NCBI GenBank assembly: GCA_037447655.1
Contig: JBBHKE010001655.1
Coordinates: 62,001 to 126,000, forward strand
Direction: 5' to 3'
Length of the DNA stretch: 64,000 nt
Source of the DNA: Zygnema cylindricum
Lineage: Eukaryota > Streptophyta > Zygnematophyceae > Zygnematales > Zygnemataceae
The position numbers and the translations under genes are program-made. The notes below the pieces were generated by a model. It searched no databases. It saw only the letters and a list, made by a program, of their open reading frames with translations, and was not told the DNA's origin. Positions 36,346-49,510 of the stretch are shown in pieces. Every line of letters begins with the position of its first letter. Within the stretch, counting starts at the first letter, position 1.

Positions 36346-37618
36346 TTGGTTTTTGACGATCTTCGGCAATACATCGATTCTGACGAAAGTATCGCTTTGG
36401 ACAAGTGCGACGTGACGTGACGCGACGAATCGGAGTGTACGCAATTGAACCGAACGACATGTTTGAATGAATGCTTTATGTACGGAATTGTGTACAAACG
36501 TGCGGCAATTCCCAGTGGACAATCAATGTGTAAATAGATTTACATTGGACCACACTTCTTGCTATATCAAAGTGATATATCAATTATCGGGTACCCAAAA
36601 TTAGGTACATATCGAACATCGGCAAGGGTCCTTCGATACACAACACTAATAAACGTAGTATGCATAAACAACATATGCGAATTATTATGTAAAAAATATG
36701 CTCTTTACTAAATCGGTAGCAACCATGAATCGTGGAGAAATTGAGTTCGAACTTGAAAACCCCTCCACCTTGTCGGCGAGAAGTTGGAGAGGTGAAGGTA
36801 TTTTTCATATAAACCTGTATAGCATTATAGATTAGTAGGGTTGAATCAACAACGTAACTTTTCCATGTTCCAATTTAGTTCGAAAGGCCCTTTTTTGAGA
36901 AGAGGTTTTCATTGATAGATTATTATCTTCGAATTGAAAAAAAGGAAATGAGACTTAACTGCCGAAATGTGTTGGCATTCAAATGCAAACAAAAAATAAA
37001 AGCTTTCATAATTATTGTCGGTAGCCATGTATGTGCTAGGTCCTTGGTTTGTGCATTTCTTTCTTTAAATATTATTACAAATGCAATTCACTATACCAAC
37101 CAACTAAAGGAGAGGAAATAAAGTGTCCTCTCATTCTTAGGTTGGTGGCAAACAATGCAACGCAGGTGAGATTAGTGCTCGTAAATATATAAATGAGTAA
37201 CAAAGCTTTTCATTCCACGTAGTATTAAAAAAAAAACAATCTTTAAAATGTACAACAAGCCATTGAAATGGTATGTTGCAAACTGTCTCTCGAATAAAAA
37301 ATGGAGGTGATTAGAAAGTCGGTAGGTAAAAAAAAAAGAACGAAAATAATTAACAACACGCTTAACAAGTAATATAGATTAAAAACCGCAAAATATACTG
37401 CATTATTGCCTCTATACATAAGTCAAAATAATTAACAAATAGACGTCCTCCTTTGATCGTAATTTCCACAAGTTGCTGGTGGGGAGATTTGTACTCGAAT
37501 ACGATTTACACTCATAAAATAATACGATTTACAAGCATGAAATACGATTTACACTCATATATCCTTTAAGAAGTCACACAATGTACTTCCATTTTTGTTT
37601 TTCAAGGAGTTAGCTTTA
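36346..37618. other. Intergenic sequence between the copia element and the lipase duplicate
   Basis: No gene supported. It contains a partial hAT-MITE end at about 36560-36648 (ends CGATACACAACACTA, as in the element at 56689-57510). The rest is AT-rich 3' flank of the minus-strand lipase copy. Confidence 0.55.
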
Positions 37619-40600
37619 CTATTTTGCAGCAGTTAGTGCCTTCGACTGAGTCGCAAGTTGCGTTTTCACTTCCTGCAAAAACTCAATCACAGATTATTCC
37701 GTCAATAATATTACTAAATAACTAACAATTAATATTAATAGATAACTAACAATTCAGTGGAAATAGAAATCAATCTAACATTCTCAAGGTAAGGTTCCAA
37801 ACTGGGTGCAAAAATTCTTGAATACACTTCAAAAATGAAACTTGGAGTTTATCAACTCAGATAGTAGGCTTCGACTTCTCTTATTGTGAAGTTATGATTT
37901 TTTAAATTTGGACCAAACATTGCAAAATAAAAGCTTTTAGTAGGATAAGTTTCAATAATTCACCTGCAAAAGTGCAAGATAGTAATAATTTTCCATATGC
38001 ATGGAAAGAGCGGAACCATCTTTGATTGTCGCAGCAATTGCTGCCTGTGTGTGTAAAAGATTCTGTAAAATATTGCTGTCTCCGTAAAGCTGTAAGGAGA
38101 AGAAAAATTCAATAAAAGAGACAGAAAGGGTTCGTGTTAAGGCCAATTTATGTCAAGTTAGGGTTAGATTATTTATTTAGGGATGAATTTATGCTTTTAA
38201 AACTACTTTTTCGACAGAGCCGGGGACGGTCACAAAAAGGATTCTATTAAAACCTATATAAAGCCTGACTCTGTAGAATCCCAATCTGATTGTTTAAATA
38301 AACTTATTTTTTAGAACTGACTCATGAGATACACTTTTTTCAAAAAACAATTGTCTAGATAACTTATTTTTGCACAAAAGATTGTCATAATAGCCTTTTT
38401 TTTCCCAAATTTGACTAAGGATTGAAGAAACTCACATATTCCGCAAGCTGGTCATCTTCCTTTTGTTCCTCTTCCGGAGTTTTTCCTTCCTGCAAACATA
38501 AAACAAACACTTAAAAAAATCTTGCCAGGAAATTCATATGGTTAAGCAAATCTTGTGCTTGAGTGACATATATTTCATAACATCCACAATTTTGCGACAA
38601 GTGGATCCAAAAGTACAGAAAAATCACCTTTTCTCAAGAAATTAATAGCCACAATTAAGGCTAGAATAAAGATTTTGGACAGAGTATCTTGGCTTTAATT
38701 GAATTATCACTAAGCAGTTTTTCATAAGCAAATTTTATTCTTACGAAAGTGGATACTTGTTCATAGAAAAAACCCTAAAACCGTATTAAAAACGTAATGC
38801 GGTTCGGAAATGACCTTGAAACTCGTATAATAAACTTTGGTAAAAATATCTTTTTGTTATGATGGAAACCCAAGACAAAAACGAATGCAACACAAATTTT
38901 CGCTCGAAAACACCATTTTTTTGGAGAAAGTTAAGTTCACAAAAAGGTCTTAAAACTACCAGAAACAATATTAACGAGACTCGAGCGCCAAATAAAGAAA
39001 TTAAATTAAAAAAGCCGAAAACCAATAATCATATATCCGACATCATTTCGTCCCCCAAATTCAAGTCCAAAAACGGCCAAAATTCTAGATCTCCCCGAAG
39101 TTATAATTAATGCCAATTTTGGCTTTTCCTTGAGGGACTTAACTCCGTCTACAAAACATTATTTCTCCTGGAACAAATTTTGTCGTGTAGCTTGACACGT
39201 CAACTACACAATAAGGCAATGTCTGTACTTTTAGGATTCTTGTTGTCGTATTTAATTATAAAACAAGACATGGCCAACGAAAAATTGACGGTGGACCGAA
39301 AAAGTTAAAACTTCTGTTTTTCAAAATTTGGGAGTCGTGCCGTCGACAAAATTCCCTCCAAATCCTAAAAGTACAACCTTTGACTTAGGACAAAATATTG
39401 ACTCTTTTGTACAAAGTTTTGACTCTTTTGTACAAAGTCTTGACTTCGTACAAACCATTGACTTTGTACAAACTATTGGTCATTTTTGGGCGTTCTGTCT
39501 TTTTCGAAAATGTTGAACTTGGTCTGATTCAAAGATTGACACGGTGAGTAAAATATTATCAATGTATTAATATGATCAATATACAATAATATTGAACTGT
39601 TTTTATTTTGTTATCTTGGACTGGAAGCTTGTATATGCATATTAACATTCGGATTATTTTACCTAGAAACCCCATATTTCATCTTCGAATAAGAAAACAG
39701 ACGGAAAGCCACAAAGCTGTGAATGTTTTGTGAAAGATTTAGTGTCGAAAACATTTTTTGGTCTTAAAACACTGCTTTATGGGCTCGAATAGTTCGAAAA
39801 TCTTACCGAATCTGATACGGCCTCGACGATTCTGGCTGTCGGGACGTGTTTGTATCCGATAATTTTGGGAACAGTCGGAACAACATCTCGGAGGTTCACA
39901 ACTCGCCAGCTGTCTTTCACAAGCTGAACAACGAACAATTAACACGTGTCAAGAAACCGTGAAATTATCTTATTCAATGAAATTGTGAATCGCTGATGGG
40001 CGGTTTTTCATATATACATGTACGTATATGTATAAGTGTGTTTATATATAAATACGTATATATACGCATGTATATATACATATACACATGCATATGTACA
40101 TACATATGCATATGTACATACATATACATAATGTATATATATGCATACAATATTTAAATGTATGTAAATAAGTACATTATTTGTTTGCATGTATTGCAGT
40201 CATAATTTACAATCGCCATCAATTCTAGTAATCGTTTAGCAACGGAAGCGAATAAGGAACAGAAGGAGGCAGAAAAAAAATTCAAGAAACAAGATTAAAA
40301 TTTCAATGTTTTGTGTAAATTTTTTTTTGTTTTTGTGTGTTTTTGTGTTTGTGTAAAATTTCCATGTCTTTTCAGTTGCTGTATACTCACTGCCGAATAT
40401 TGGTCCACAAAAGTTTGATTCCCGACTCGAGGGGAGCCAAAATTGTACATTTTGATATCGTATTTGCCAGACCTGGATTCCCCCAACAAATAAAAAAATA
40501 TACATTTTTTGTAACATAGTCACATTCCAAAACGGAGAAGCAAACGAAAGAAAAACAAGAAACAAACAAAAAAAAAACAGTGTAAGTGCATCCACAACAT

Positions 40601-43600
40601 ATACAATCTTAGAGCCAAAATCGGGATTATTACTACCCAAACCAAGGATAATCCTCAAAACCAGAACTGAAAAAAAAACTAAAACTAAGCGAAACCATCT
40701 CACACCTCTCAACCAAAGCACACTAACAAGCATCTCTAGATATTTAAACCGGAATTCAAAAAAACAGGATTATTTTAGAACAGGTTCTCACTTTCCGAGA
40801 GGCGATTCGGCCCATTCTTTCACAAATAGTGTGGCGAGAGCCGCCCCGAGACTGTGTCCCGTAAAACAAACCTGCCACCTGCCCTCTCCCGGCTGGCTAC
40901 TGTAGCCCCCATAGGAAGACAGGAGAACCGAAAAACCAAAAAGAATTAGTAAGACAAATGATTTTCCGAACAAATCTACCCACTTGTGCTCATAAAAAGA
41001 CAAAGAACAAAGAGAACAAAGAAAAGAACAAAGAAACTATTAAGGGGAAATGACTTTCCTAAGAAATCTACCAATATCGTCCATAAGAAGACAAAAGAAC
41101 CGACAAGACGACAGAACTAATACGATAAATGAGTTTTTTAAATATCTACCAGAAACCTACAATGCATATGCCATTTTTCCATTCTAAAGGTTGTTTTTTC
41201 ACCAAAGAAAGAGTTTTTGTCATTTATTCTAAATGGTTTTTATAATAACGTAATAGTTTTGATTTGAGCGAGAAATACTATCGTCATGTTTTAAGTGTTT
41301 TTTGAATGACCAATAAATAAAGTGGGACTGTTGTCAATCTTAGATTTGTCACTATGTCGCATAGAGTACCACGAATTTGGTCAAATAAAAAGTATACCCT
41401 CATACAACAAAAAAGAAGGAACAAAAAATGGTTTGTTGAAATATTGTTGTTTAGCGTCTTGTCCCCAAATGGGCATATTTAGGTATTATAGCATTAAAAA
41501 AAAATAAAAAATTAGATTTCATCATAAATAGTATGGACCCCAATAACAATGGTGAACAATGTAAAAGCTTAGAAAGAAACCAAATTCAAAACATAAAAAA
41601 ATAAACCTACTCGCTAGGAAGAAATGCTGAAACGAAACTCTACTTTACAGGCTATAAATGTTATGCATCAGTCGAATCTAGAAAGCACACAAAAAAGTTG
41701 AACATATAAAAATTCAGAATATCTGTTTATCCTATCGAATTGGTTAAATTTGGAATAAAAGTACAAACCTCTCTGATTCAAGAACATTCTGAATACCATA
41801 AAGCAAACGGTCTTTAATGGAATTGAGAGAAGCAGCAAAGCCTCTATGTACCTAAAAAAAAGAAAAAGAAAAAATAAACTCATGTTAAGAACATCGCTTT
41901 CAACATTCTTTTGCGACAATCCTTTTTTTAACTTCTTTAATAATCATTTGAAAATTAGGACTTTCCATTTGAAAGAAGGCGAAGGCGAAAGGTGAGGGAT
42001 TGACAGTTGAGGTAAGACAAAGGAAATAAAGTGAATTAACTAGGAAGTACAAACGTTTTTTTTTTTTAAGAAAGAAAAAAATGTGGCGGAATATCTCACC
42101 AAGGAACCGTCGTCCCTGTTTTTATCCCCGTTCCAGAAGAAAAGAGAGGAAAAAAACGACAAAAAGGGGAAGGAGAAAAGGGAAGGGCCGTTAAAATGGT
42201 AATATTAACGCTAGAACGCCGAACCCACATAGCAAAATAGGGATACTACGGGGTAAAAATAAGGGTATTATGGGGTAGTAAGGGTATTAAAGTGATAAGG
42301 AGGAAATTAAGAGTAATAAGAAATTTAAGGGTATTAGCACAGTTTCTAGAATGGAGGTCGTTGAGTGGTTTTTAAATGGTATTACATTAAGGATTTTATT
42401 ACGTCATGATTTTACAACATGTGAATTGTATGATTTTTATGTTGTCATGATTCACGAAATCTGAATTGTATGAGTGAAATTGAAATTTGTTGCTCCCTCC
42501 CTCCCTTCCTCCCTCCCTCCCTCGGAAAATATTTTTCCAATATTTGATGTTAAATATCGGAATCCTACACACTAAAATATGTATCAAATATGAAATACAA
42601 GTTTGCCACCATAGGAGAAGGTTATATCTTTCAAACGAAAACTTAATTTTTTTTAAGTTTCTAAAATATGATTTATTTTTCAAAAGTTTGTGATGTTTTT
42701 ATGTCATTAAACTTATGTCAGATGTATTTCGGTTATTGTTTTTCAACATGCTTGGGTTGCATTTGTTCATTTTTTTTACATACAGAAATTTTGGTCCAAT
42801 TTATTTTCATGTCTACGAATAACAAACAAAACAAAACGTTTCAAATCTTACAGCAAAAGGAATTTTTTTTGAACATTTTTAATGTTTACTGACCTTCCAT
42901 TTTGCTTCACAACTTTGGTAAACCAACAACAAACTTTTCATAGGAGTTAACGGAGGATTATAGGGATTTTAAAGGATTTTGAAGCCAAAAAAATAGGTAA
43001 ATGTAATTTACGTTTGTTGTAATTTTCTAATTTATAGTTCATTTACATAAACTCACCAAGTAGGAATGGCTCGCAAATCCGTTATCACGTCTAGAGCGCG
43101 TGTCTGGGAGTAAAACAAAAAAAAATGGAAAACTACTTAAAACAGAGGAAAACCACTTTAAAAAGGAATGATGAGGTGATTAGGAAATAGAAAAAAAAAA
43201 TCAACAAAGGGGGAAAACATCTCTTGCTTTCTCTTGCCATCCCTCAACCTCTCGTTCTCCCTCTCCATCTCCCGCTCCCTCTCCCTCGCCCTCGCCCTTG
43301 CCCTCGCTCTCTTCTCTCTCTCCGCTTCCCCTCTCCCTCTCCCTCTCCCTCGATTTCCCTCCGCCTCCCCTTCAAAAGTACTATGAAACGTTGTTACCAT
43401 AAATAACACTAATTTGATCCCGATTATTTTGGCCTCTAAACATTAAAATAATTACTTAGTTATTTCTCAACTCTTATTCTTCAAGTGGTTCAAAATCGCC
43501 CACGTAAAAAATAGAGTTGACAATATTAAACGAGACAACCTATTTATTTCTTAGCAAGTGTACATCAAAAATAATGTGACAAGCTCACTTAAGAAAGAAA

Positions 43601-43997
43601 AAAGAAAATCTATGAGGAATACTTAACAGCTACATGACGTACACTATGCTATAGTCAAAGAATTAAGTGGACATCTCTACATTTGTCGACATTCTCTCTC
43701 CCTATCCCTCGCTTTCTTATTGATTACAGTAACATCCAAACAGAGACAGTATTATGAGTAAACTACGCCTACATACATATAATTATATACATAAAATCAT
43801 CAAATTAAGTATATAGGCTTTCCCTCTCTCCCTCCCTCTCCTTTTCCCTCCCCTTGTTGCCCTTTTCACCTTCCCCTCCCTCTCCCTTCACCCTCCCTCC
43901 CCTCTACCCTTCACCCTCCCCCCTCTATAAATACCCTTTCGGTTCCGCAAAATGCAACCACGAGTCACTTCTTCGTCAGGTTTCTCCAAATGATCAT
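37619..43997 (-). pseudogene. 5'-truncated duplicate of the C2-lipase gene, with in-frame stop
   Basis: Ten exons match exons 9-18 of the intact gene: 43935-43997, 43057-43103, 42100-42115, 41769-41851, 40792-40899, 40391-40472, 39807-39923, 38436-38489, 37964-38089, 37619-37672. Together 750 nt; all junctions GT-AG with the same phases. [47 protein letters not shown] and SMHM are all kept. The first recognisable exon, however, reads TGA at 43965-43967 where the intact gene has an Arg codon region, and FRGTE is FCGTE. Both are explained by C-to-T changes at CpG. No C2, linker or start exon is found upstream before the gap at 46315. Equivalent exons 12 and 14 differ at only 4 of 27 and 2 of 27 residues, so decay is recent or a sequencing error is possible at the TGA. 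Confidence 0.85.
43220..43372. repeat. Polypyrimidine tract in the lipase-duplicate intron
   Basis: CCCTCTCCCTCGCC units between the first two retained exons, the counterpart of the tract at 17217-17349 in the intact gene. Confidence 0.85.
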
Positions 43998-44053
43998 CTG
44001 GGAAGGAGGGAGAGAAAGAGGGAAAGTAGGGGGGGGAGGATGGGGGGAGAGAG
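43819..44053. repeat. Opposite-polarity tracts around the FCGTE exon
   Basis: A C/T tract (43819-43925) and a G/A tract (44001-44053) on the plus strand bracket the 63-nt exon at 43935-43997, as in the intact gene. Confidence 0.85.
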
Positions 44054-44403
44054 GTACGTGTTGATAAGATCAACCATTACAACTAAATGTTTTCTTTCTT
44101 CACAGTGCATTAATCAATAAAGGACGGACCCAAGATTGTAACCATTCAACAATAAAATGAGGTTATCAAACCGAACTCGAGGAGTAAGAAAACAAAGTAA
44201 AAGTAATAATGCAAAATTTTTGAGGAGGTTTCAGCTTTTTCTGTGTCTACAATAGAGTAATTTTGTAAACGCTACTATACGTACGCTATCACTCTCGTTA
44301 TTGAGTAGGAATCAAAGAAATCGTACAAAAAGAAGTACATTTCTCACTTAATCGTACTTACAAGTGAAATGTTAACACCAAATTGGCCAATATTTTTAGT
44401 AGC

Positions 44404-44586
44404 GTCTCTAATATACAACTGTTCTCTAATATACATTTGTTCTCTAATATACATTTGTTCTCTAATATACATTTGTTTTCTAATATACATTTGTTCTCTA
44501 ATATACATTTGTTCTCTAAAATACATGTGTTCACTAATATACATTTGTTCTATAATTTACATATGTTCTCTAATATACATTTGTTC
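44404..44586. repeat. 18-bp tandem repeat, about 10 units
   Basis: Ten imperfect copies of GTTCTCTAATATACATTT. Because 18 is a multiple of three, both strands stay open and encode hexapeptide repeats (MYIREQ on minus), but nothing suggests a gene. Confidence 0.93.
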
Positions 44587-44869
44587 GTGAAACATTGTAG
44601 TTTCTTCTCCAACATTGTTCAGAAAAATAAAAAATTGGGTACATTCGGTCTCTAATTTGGTGGGTGACAAGCTGTCACATTTACGTTTATAATCATTTTT
44701 TTATACTTTTATTTAACATTGGACTGTTAAAATAATCCCGGCTGTGGTATTACGATACTTGTGATTTTATTTTTTCTTATTTTTTACACCAATCGCTGTT
44801 CGTGTCTATCTGTGCAACTCTTTTCTTGCCAAACAGTTAGAGATATTAATTATTTTTCGTTGAGGGATG

Positions 44870-45525
44870 GAGAGAGAGAGGGGAAAGGGGACAAAGGGAG
44901 AGAGGGAGAGATGGGAGAGGGAGAGGGAGCAATAGGGAGAGAGGTGGGGAGAGAGGTGGAGAGAAAGAGGGGCGGAGAGGGAGAGTGAGGGAGAGTGAGG
45001 GAGAGTGAGGGAGAAGAGGGAGAGGAGAGGCGGAGAGAGGGAGAAGAGGGGGAGAGGGGGATAGAGGGAGAGAAGGAGAGAGGGAAAGTGTGAAAAGGAG
45101 AGGGAGAGAAAACCTTTTTTATATTTTCCTTTTTTATTTATTTATTTGTTTTGTTCTTTTTTCCTATGGCAGCAAGAGTTATGGGAGACTTTTGGAATTG
45201 AGTTTAACAGCCTTTATACTATCACGAATATGCCCATAAAAAGGTATTTTTTAATTCGATTATACCCCTTTTTATACCCCCTTTTTCCCCTTTTTTACCC
45301 TGTTTCTTTTTCCATGTTTTTGTAACTCTATTTATTTTTATTCAATTATTTATTTTTTAGCTTTTTGCTGAAAATAATTTGTATCGTTCGTTCCCAAAAA
45401 CCGCAGATCATCAACTTCTTTTCGTGCTTTGTTTCCATTTTTTTTTTTTTTTTATTATTATTTTTTATGCCCTTCTATTTTTTTTGAGCTTCTTTTCTTT
45501 TAATCCTTTTTTTTCCTGATTTTTT

Positions 45526-45558
<33 letters not shown>

Positions 45559-46110
45559 CAAATTTGTCTGATCATATTTTATTAATTTATTTTTTAGAAT
45601 TGATTATCATTACTATTTTATTATTTGTTATTTATTATATATTTTTTATTGTTTCTGTTTGTTATTGTTTTTTCTTATTTGTTTTGTTATGAAGTATTAA
45701 TAATTTATTATTTATGATTCGTTGTTTTTTTTATTTATTTGCTATTTTTTATTAACTATTTTTTTAAATTATTTATTTGTTTTTTTTATTGATTATTGAT
45801 CATTTTTAATTTACTATTTATTGCTTGTTAGTATTTGTTATTTGTTACCTATTACAATTAGTTGTTATTATCGGTTATAAATCTATTTATGTAATTTATA
45901 TTTATATTCATAATTATATTCGTAGTTATATTTACATTTATAGTTATATTTATATTGATATTTATAGTTATAATTACATTTACATTTTCGTTTACATTTA
46001 TATTTACACTTATATTTATATTCATATCCATATTTATATAATTTATCTTATTATATATATAGTTTATCAGGTGTCGGTTATTTTTCGCTTTTAGTTGGTG
46101 TTTATGTTAA
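44870..46110. repeat. GA-rich tract followed by T-rich and TTATAT-rich low complexity
   Basis: 44870-45112 is GGGAGA-type purine sequence, 45113-45824 is T-dominated with a pure T run near 45527-45558, and 45890-46050 is degenerate TTTATATTTA. Open frames here are composition artefacts. No lipase exon is found, although exon 8 of the intact gene would be expected here. Confidence 0.85.
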
Positions 46111-46209
46111 ATGTATGAACAAATATCTTATGAAAGTCAATATTTCCATTTTATTTTTCTGTTTTAATATTTTTATTTCATTTTTTTGGTTTTGCTTTAC
46201 TTTTTTTTT

Positions 46210-46324
46210 AATAACTTATCTCCCCTCCTCCCCCTCCCCCTCCCTCTCTCCCTCCCTCTCCCCTCTCTCTCCCTCTCTCTCCCTCTCTCTCCCTCTCTCT
46301 CCCTCTCCCCCCCCNNNNNNNNNN
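46210..46324. repeat. CCCTCT tract ending in a 10-N assembly gap
   Basis: The pyrimidine tract runs into N at 46315-46324. Ten Ns usually mark a join of unknown size, so synteny across this point is not proven. Confidence 0.9.
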
Positions 46325-46730
46325 TCCCCAAGTTAGGCCCTGGATTTTTTTATGCAAGCGTGAATAATCTCACACGAATTTGTTTGTCGTTCACACTTTG
46401 ACAATACGGTTGTTGGTCTAATAAGTGCGAACGTATTTTTTTAGGTCCCGGATTGAACCCCTTCTAAGACCGCACATTCTCATGCGTTCGCGGCTATTAA
46501 ACATAATAAATTGTACCTTTCTACTTAAAAAAGTACAATTATGTACGGCCTGACAATATCTGTACACCACACTAATTAAAGGATGACGAAATTCTGTTTT
46601 GTACGGTACCTGAAAATTAACCCAAAATAGAGTACAGAAAAAAATAGAATGAACTACGCTAATGGAGAATAATAATAAAAAAAAGCGGGACGGAATTAGT
46701 GTACACAACGCTAATAACGATTGGCGGTGC

Positions 46731-47387
46731 ACACCGCAAATCGTTATTAGTGTCAAAGTTTAAATAGTGTTGAAGAATATTTACTGTAATTGATGCTAAT
46801 TATGAATTTGATTTTTTTTTTAAAAGGTGTATTCTAATTTCGGCGTTAATGCTAGTTTGGGAACAACAAAAATGGAATATTCGTCGTACTATTATATACA
46901 TTAATGTATATATCCGTACAATATATTAGAAATCGTACGCCGTCGTGAAATTTAAATATCGGTACATGTCAGACTAATTTTTTGAGAGCACGTTCCTATG
47001 TATGCGCGTCTGATTTAATTCATTTTTTATAAGATTTTTACTTGAAAAGGTACATTTATGTACGGTCTGATATCGACCGTACACCACACTATTTATATCT
47101 TATTGTATTTTTTTCTTTACGCTATTTTGAACGGTACCTTAATTAACGTCAAGGAAAAATTAAATCATGTATCATATTTGAGGAAAGAATCAAAATTTTA
47201 AGAACCCAAATTAGAGTTATTGACACTAATAACGATTCACGGTGTACAGTTGTTAACGAAAAATCAAAAAGTACCTTTAATAATGTCAAGGAAAATTTAG
47301 AGTTATTTACTCTTTTTAAGGTTTTTGAGTCGAAATTCGTGTTGACGGAATTAGCGTTAATAACGCTAATTACGATTCGCGGTGTAG
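46731..47387. mobile_element. MITE-like TIR element, divergent copy
   Basis: Begins CACCGCAAATCGTTATTAG and ends CTAATTACGATTCGCGGTGTAG, the inverted ends shared by the elements at 49033 and 54311. The interior carries the same AAAGTACAATT...GTACGG...CCACACTATTTA block. No coding capacity and no clear target duplication. Ends are uncertain because an internal near-end also occurs at 47230-47249. Confidence 0.6.
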
Positions 47388-48103
47388 TGTTAATGGAAAA
47401 TTATGATTAATAATACTATTCACTGCAATGAGACGTGGTAAACGTGGTAGGTTATAGTCCACGTCTTTAAATAATGTTCTTAACTATATTTTGTGATTTT
47501 TTGCTATAAGTAGTAGCGACTTATTATCACTAATAACAATGAGTGTAGTGGTACATCTCCCTTTGCAAACAAACAACTCGTCTACCTCTTCTTTTTACTA
47601 TTTTGTCTTTTTGCAATCTCCCTTTACGAATATTTTTTTTTCTCGACAGTCACCTCCCTCAAGAGATTTGTTCCTAATTTTGCGTGTAACTCTTAGATTA
47701 ATGCTCAAACTTTTATATTAATAATGTTCATTCTCTCGCAAAACTAAATTTTCAGACGGTTTTTCTTTCGACTACAATAGTATGTTATGAATTATGCAAA
47801 AAAAGTAAAGTTTTAATTATGTATGCTTAAAAAAAAAAAAGTTTTTCACGTAGGAAATCAATTAGCAAAAAACAAATTGTGATGGGCAAAAAATCCAAAA
47901 AATGTTTTTTAGTATTAAATATAGGAATAATTAAATCACAATCTCGTCCTATTGTTGACTCTATTATACAAAATCTCAACCTCAAACTTAAAAATTACAC
48001 AAAATTTATAAATCTAAATGTGGCATAAATAACGCGCTTTTGAAATTTGGTAAAAAAAAGCATTATGATTTAAGAAAAAAAATAGATAAACAATAGAAGA
48101 ATT

Positions 48104-48418
48104 GTGAAATACAAAAAAAAATTAAAAGAAAAAAATACATATATGACTAATACTAAAAAAAAAACAATAATTACAAAACAAAACAAAACAAAAAATTATG
48201 CATTTAAAAGATCTCGATTGGATCTAACACACAAAAGATCGCTATTCATTGAAGCCGCTAGTAAGCTCCCCTTCTTTGTTATGGTGTTCCCAGCATCCGA
48301 AAAATTGCATTCAGACATGGAACTAGAAGCCGGAATAGCTAGAATAGATCTAGCAACACACGAAGAAGTCCTCTATAACTATTCGTGTCGGCCAAAGCTG
48401 AACATGTGTGAGTGTTAA
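48104..48418 (+). other. 104-aa open frame, C-terminal half possibly coding, unknown
   Basis: The first half is Lys-rich low complexity. The second half (about 48210-48418; FIEAASKLPFFVMVFPASEK, LEAGIARIDLATHEEV, ending in a Cys-rich tail) has a protein-like composition unlike its AT-rich surroundings. It may be an exon fragment of a captured or decayed gene. I do not recognise a family. Confidence 0.3.
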
Positions 48419-49032
48419 TTATTGAAGTACCGTTTGTTGACTTGTACTGATAAACTATGAAACATGTATTACAAGCCACAAAACCTCTCCCTTTACTATG
48501 TATTTGTTTGGTGTTTTAGTTTCATAAACATATTCAATTTTTTTCCAACAACTTGAAGAGGCCGTGCTTTGTTTCACTAAGCAATATTGAGCAATTTCAC
48601 CATTTTTTGATTTTTAAAGTTCGTTTTGGATTATACTTTTAAGAGAAGGGAGAATGTTTTTCTCTATTTTGGTGTATGTCTAGGCTTTGATTGAATTGTG
48701 GTCAAGTTTCTCTAACTAAAACAACAATTCAATTTATCGATTTATTGTTTGAAACATGTGAGTAAGCTAATAATTAGGATTTGTCGTGGGAAGTTGACGT
48801 AATAATTTCCTTTCCGTTGATTTATTAACTAATAATTAATAAATGGCGCATGACATTGACATAATAATATAATATATTTGTGGAAACACGATATAAAACG
48901 CATAATTAGCACTTTGCAATAATGTATGAAATATGAGTAAACTAATTATTAACATCTGTCACATGATATTGACATAATAATTTTACATATTTTTGGAAAC
49001 ACTATAAAAAGTGCATAATTAACACTTTACAA
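48419..49032. other. AT-rich intergenic sequence
   Basis: Nothing recognisable except a local repeat: CATATAATTAGCAC-like segments near 48900 and 49015, each following a TTTGTGGAAACAC/TTTTGGAAACAC phrase. Confidence 0.4.
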
Positions 49033-49510
49033 TACACCACGAATCGTAATTAGAGTAAAGAAAAAATTAGAGTTATGAAATCTAATTTGTGTGATAAAAC
49101 TTTTTCAAAAAGGAATTTTACTCTAATTTATTTAAGTACTCTAATTTGGCGCGCTAATATCTTTACTGTAAATAAGGTATTTGTACAAAATCTGACAAAA
49201 TGTATAGTTTATTGTCACTTTGACGTTTGTACTACGCGGTTTGTTAAAACGCAGTTACATGATAACGGTCTCTATTAAATTATTATTTGTACCTTTTTAC
49301 TTATAAAAGTACAATTTTGTACAGTCGAACGTCGTCCGTACTCCACACTATTTAAAACGAACATATACTAGAATTTTTAACGCTAATTAAACCTTACCTT
49401 AAATAGTATAATAAAAAAAATTAGAATCATTTACTCTATTTAACGTGATAGAGTCGAAATTTAGGGTGACTGAATTAGCATTATTTACTGTAATTACAAT
49501 TCGCGGTATA
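49033..49510. mobile_element. MITE-like TIR element, copy
   Basis: Left end TACACCACGAATCGTAATTA, right end TAATTACAATTCGCGGTATA, an imperfect inverted pair. The interior shares the GTACTCCACACTATTTAAA block with the element at 54311-54937 in opposite orientation. Confidence 0.65.

Noticed and set aside
44404-44586. CRISPR-like array
   Set aside because: Units are contiguous with no spacers in a eukaryotic sequence; it is a minisatellite.
45825-46094. Tyr/Ile-rich 89-codon frame
   Set aside because: Translation of degenerate TTTATATTTA repeats.
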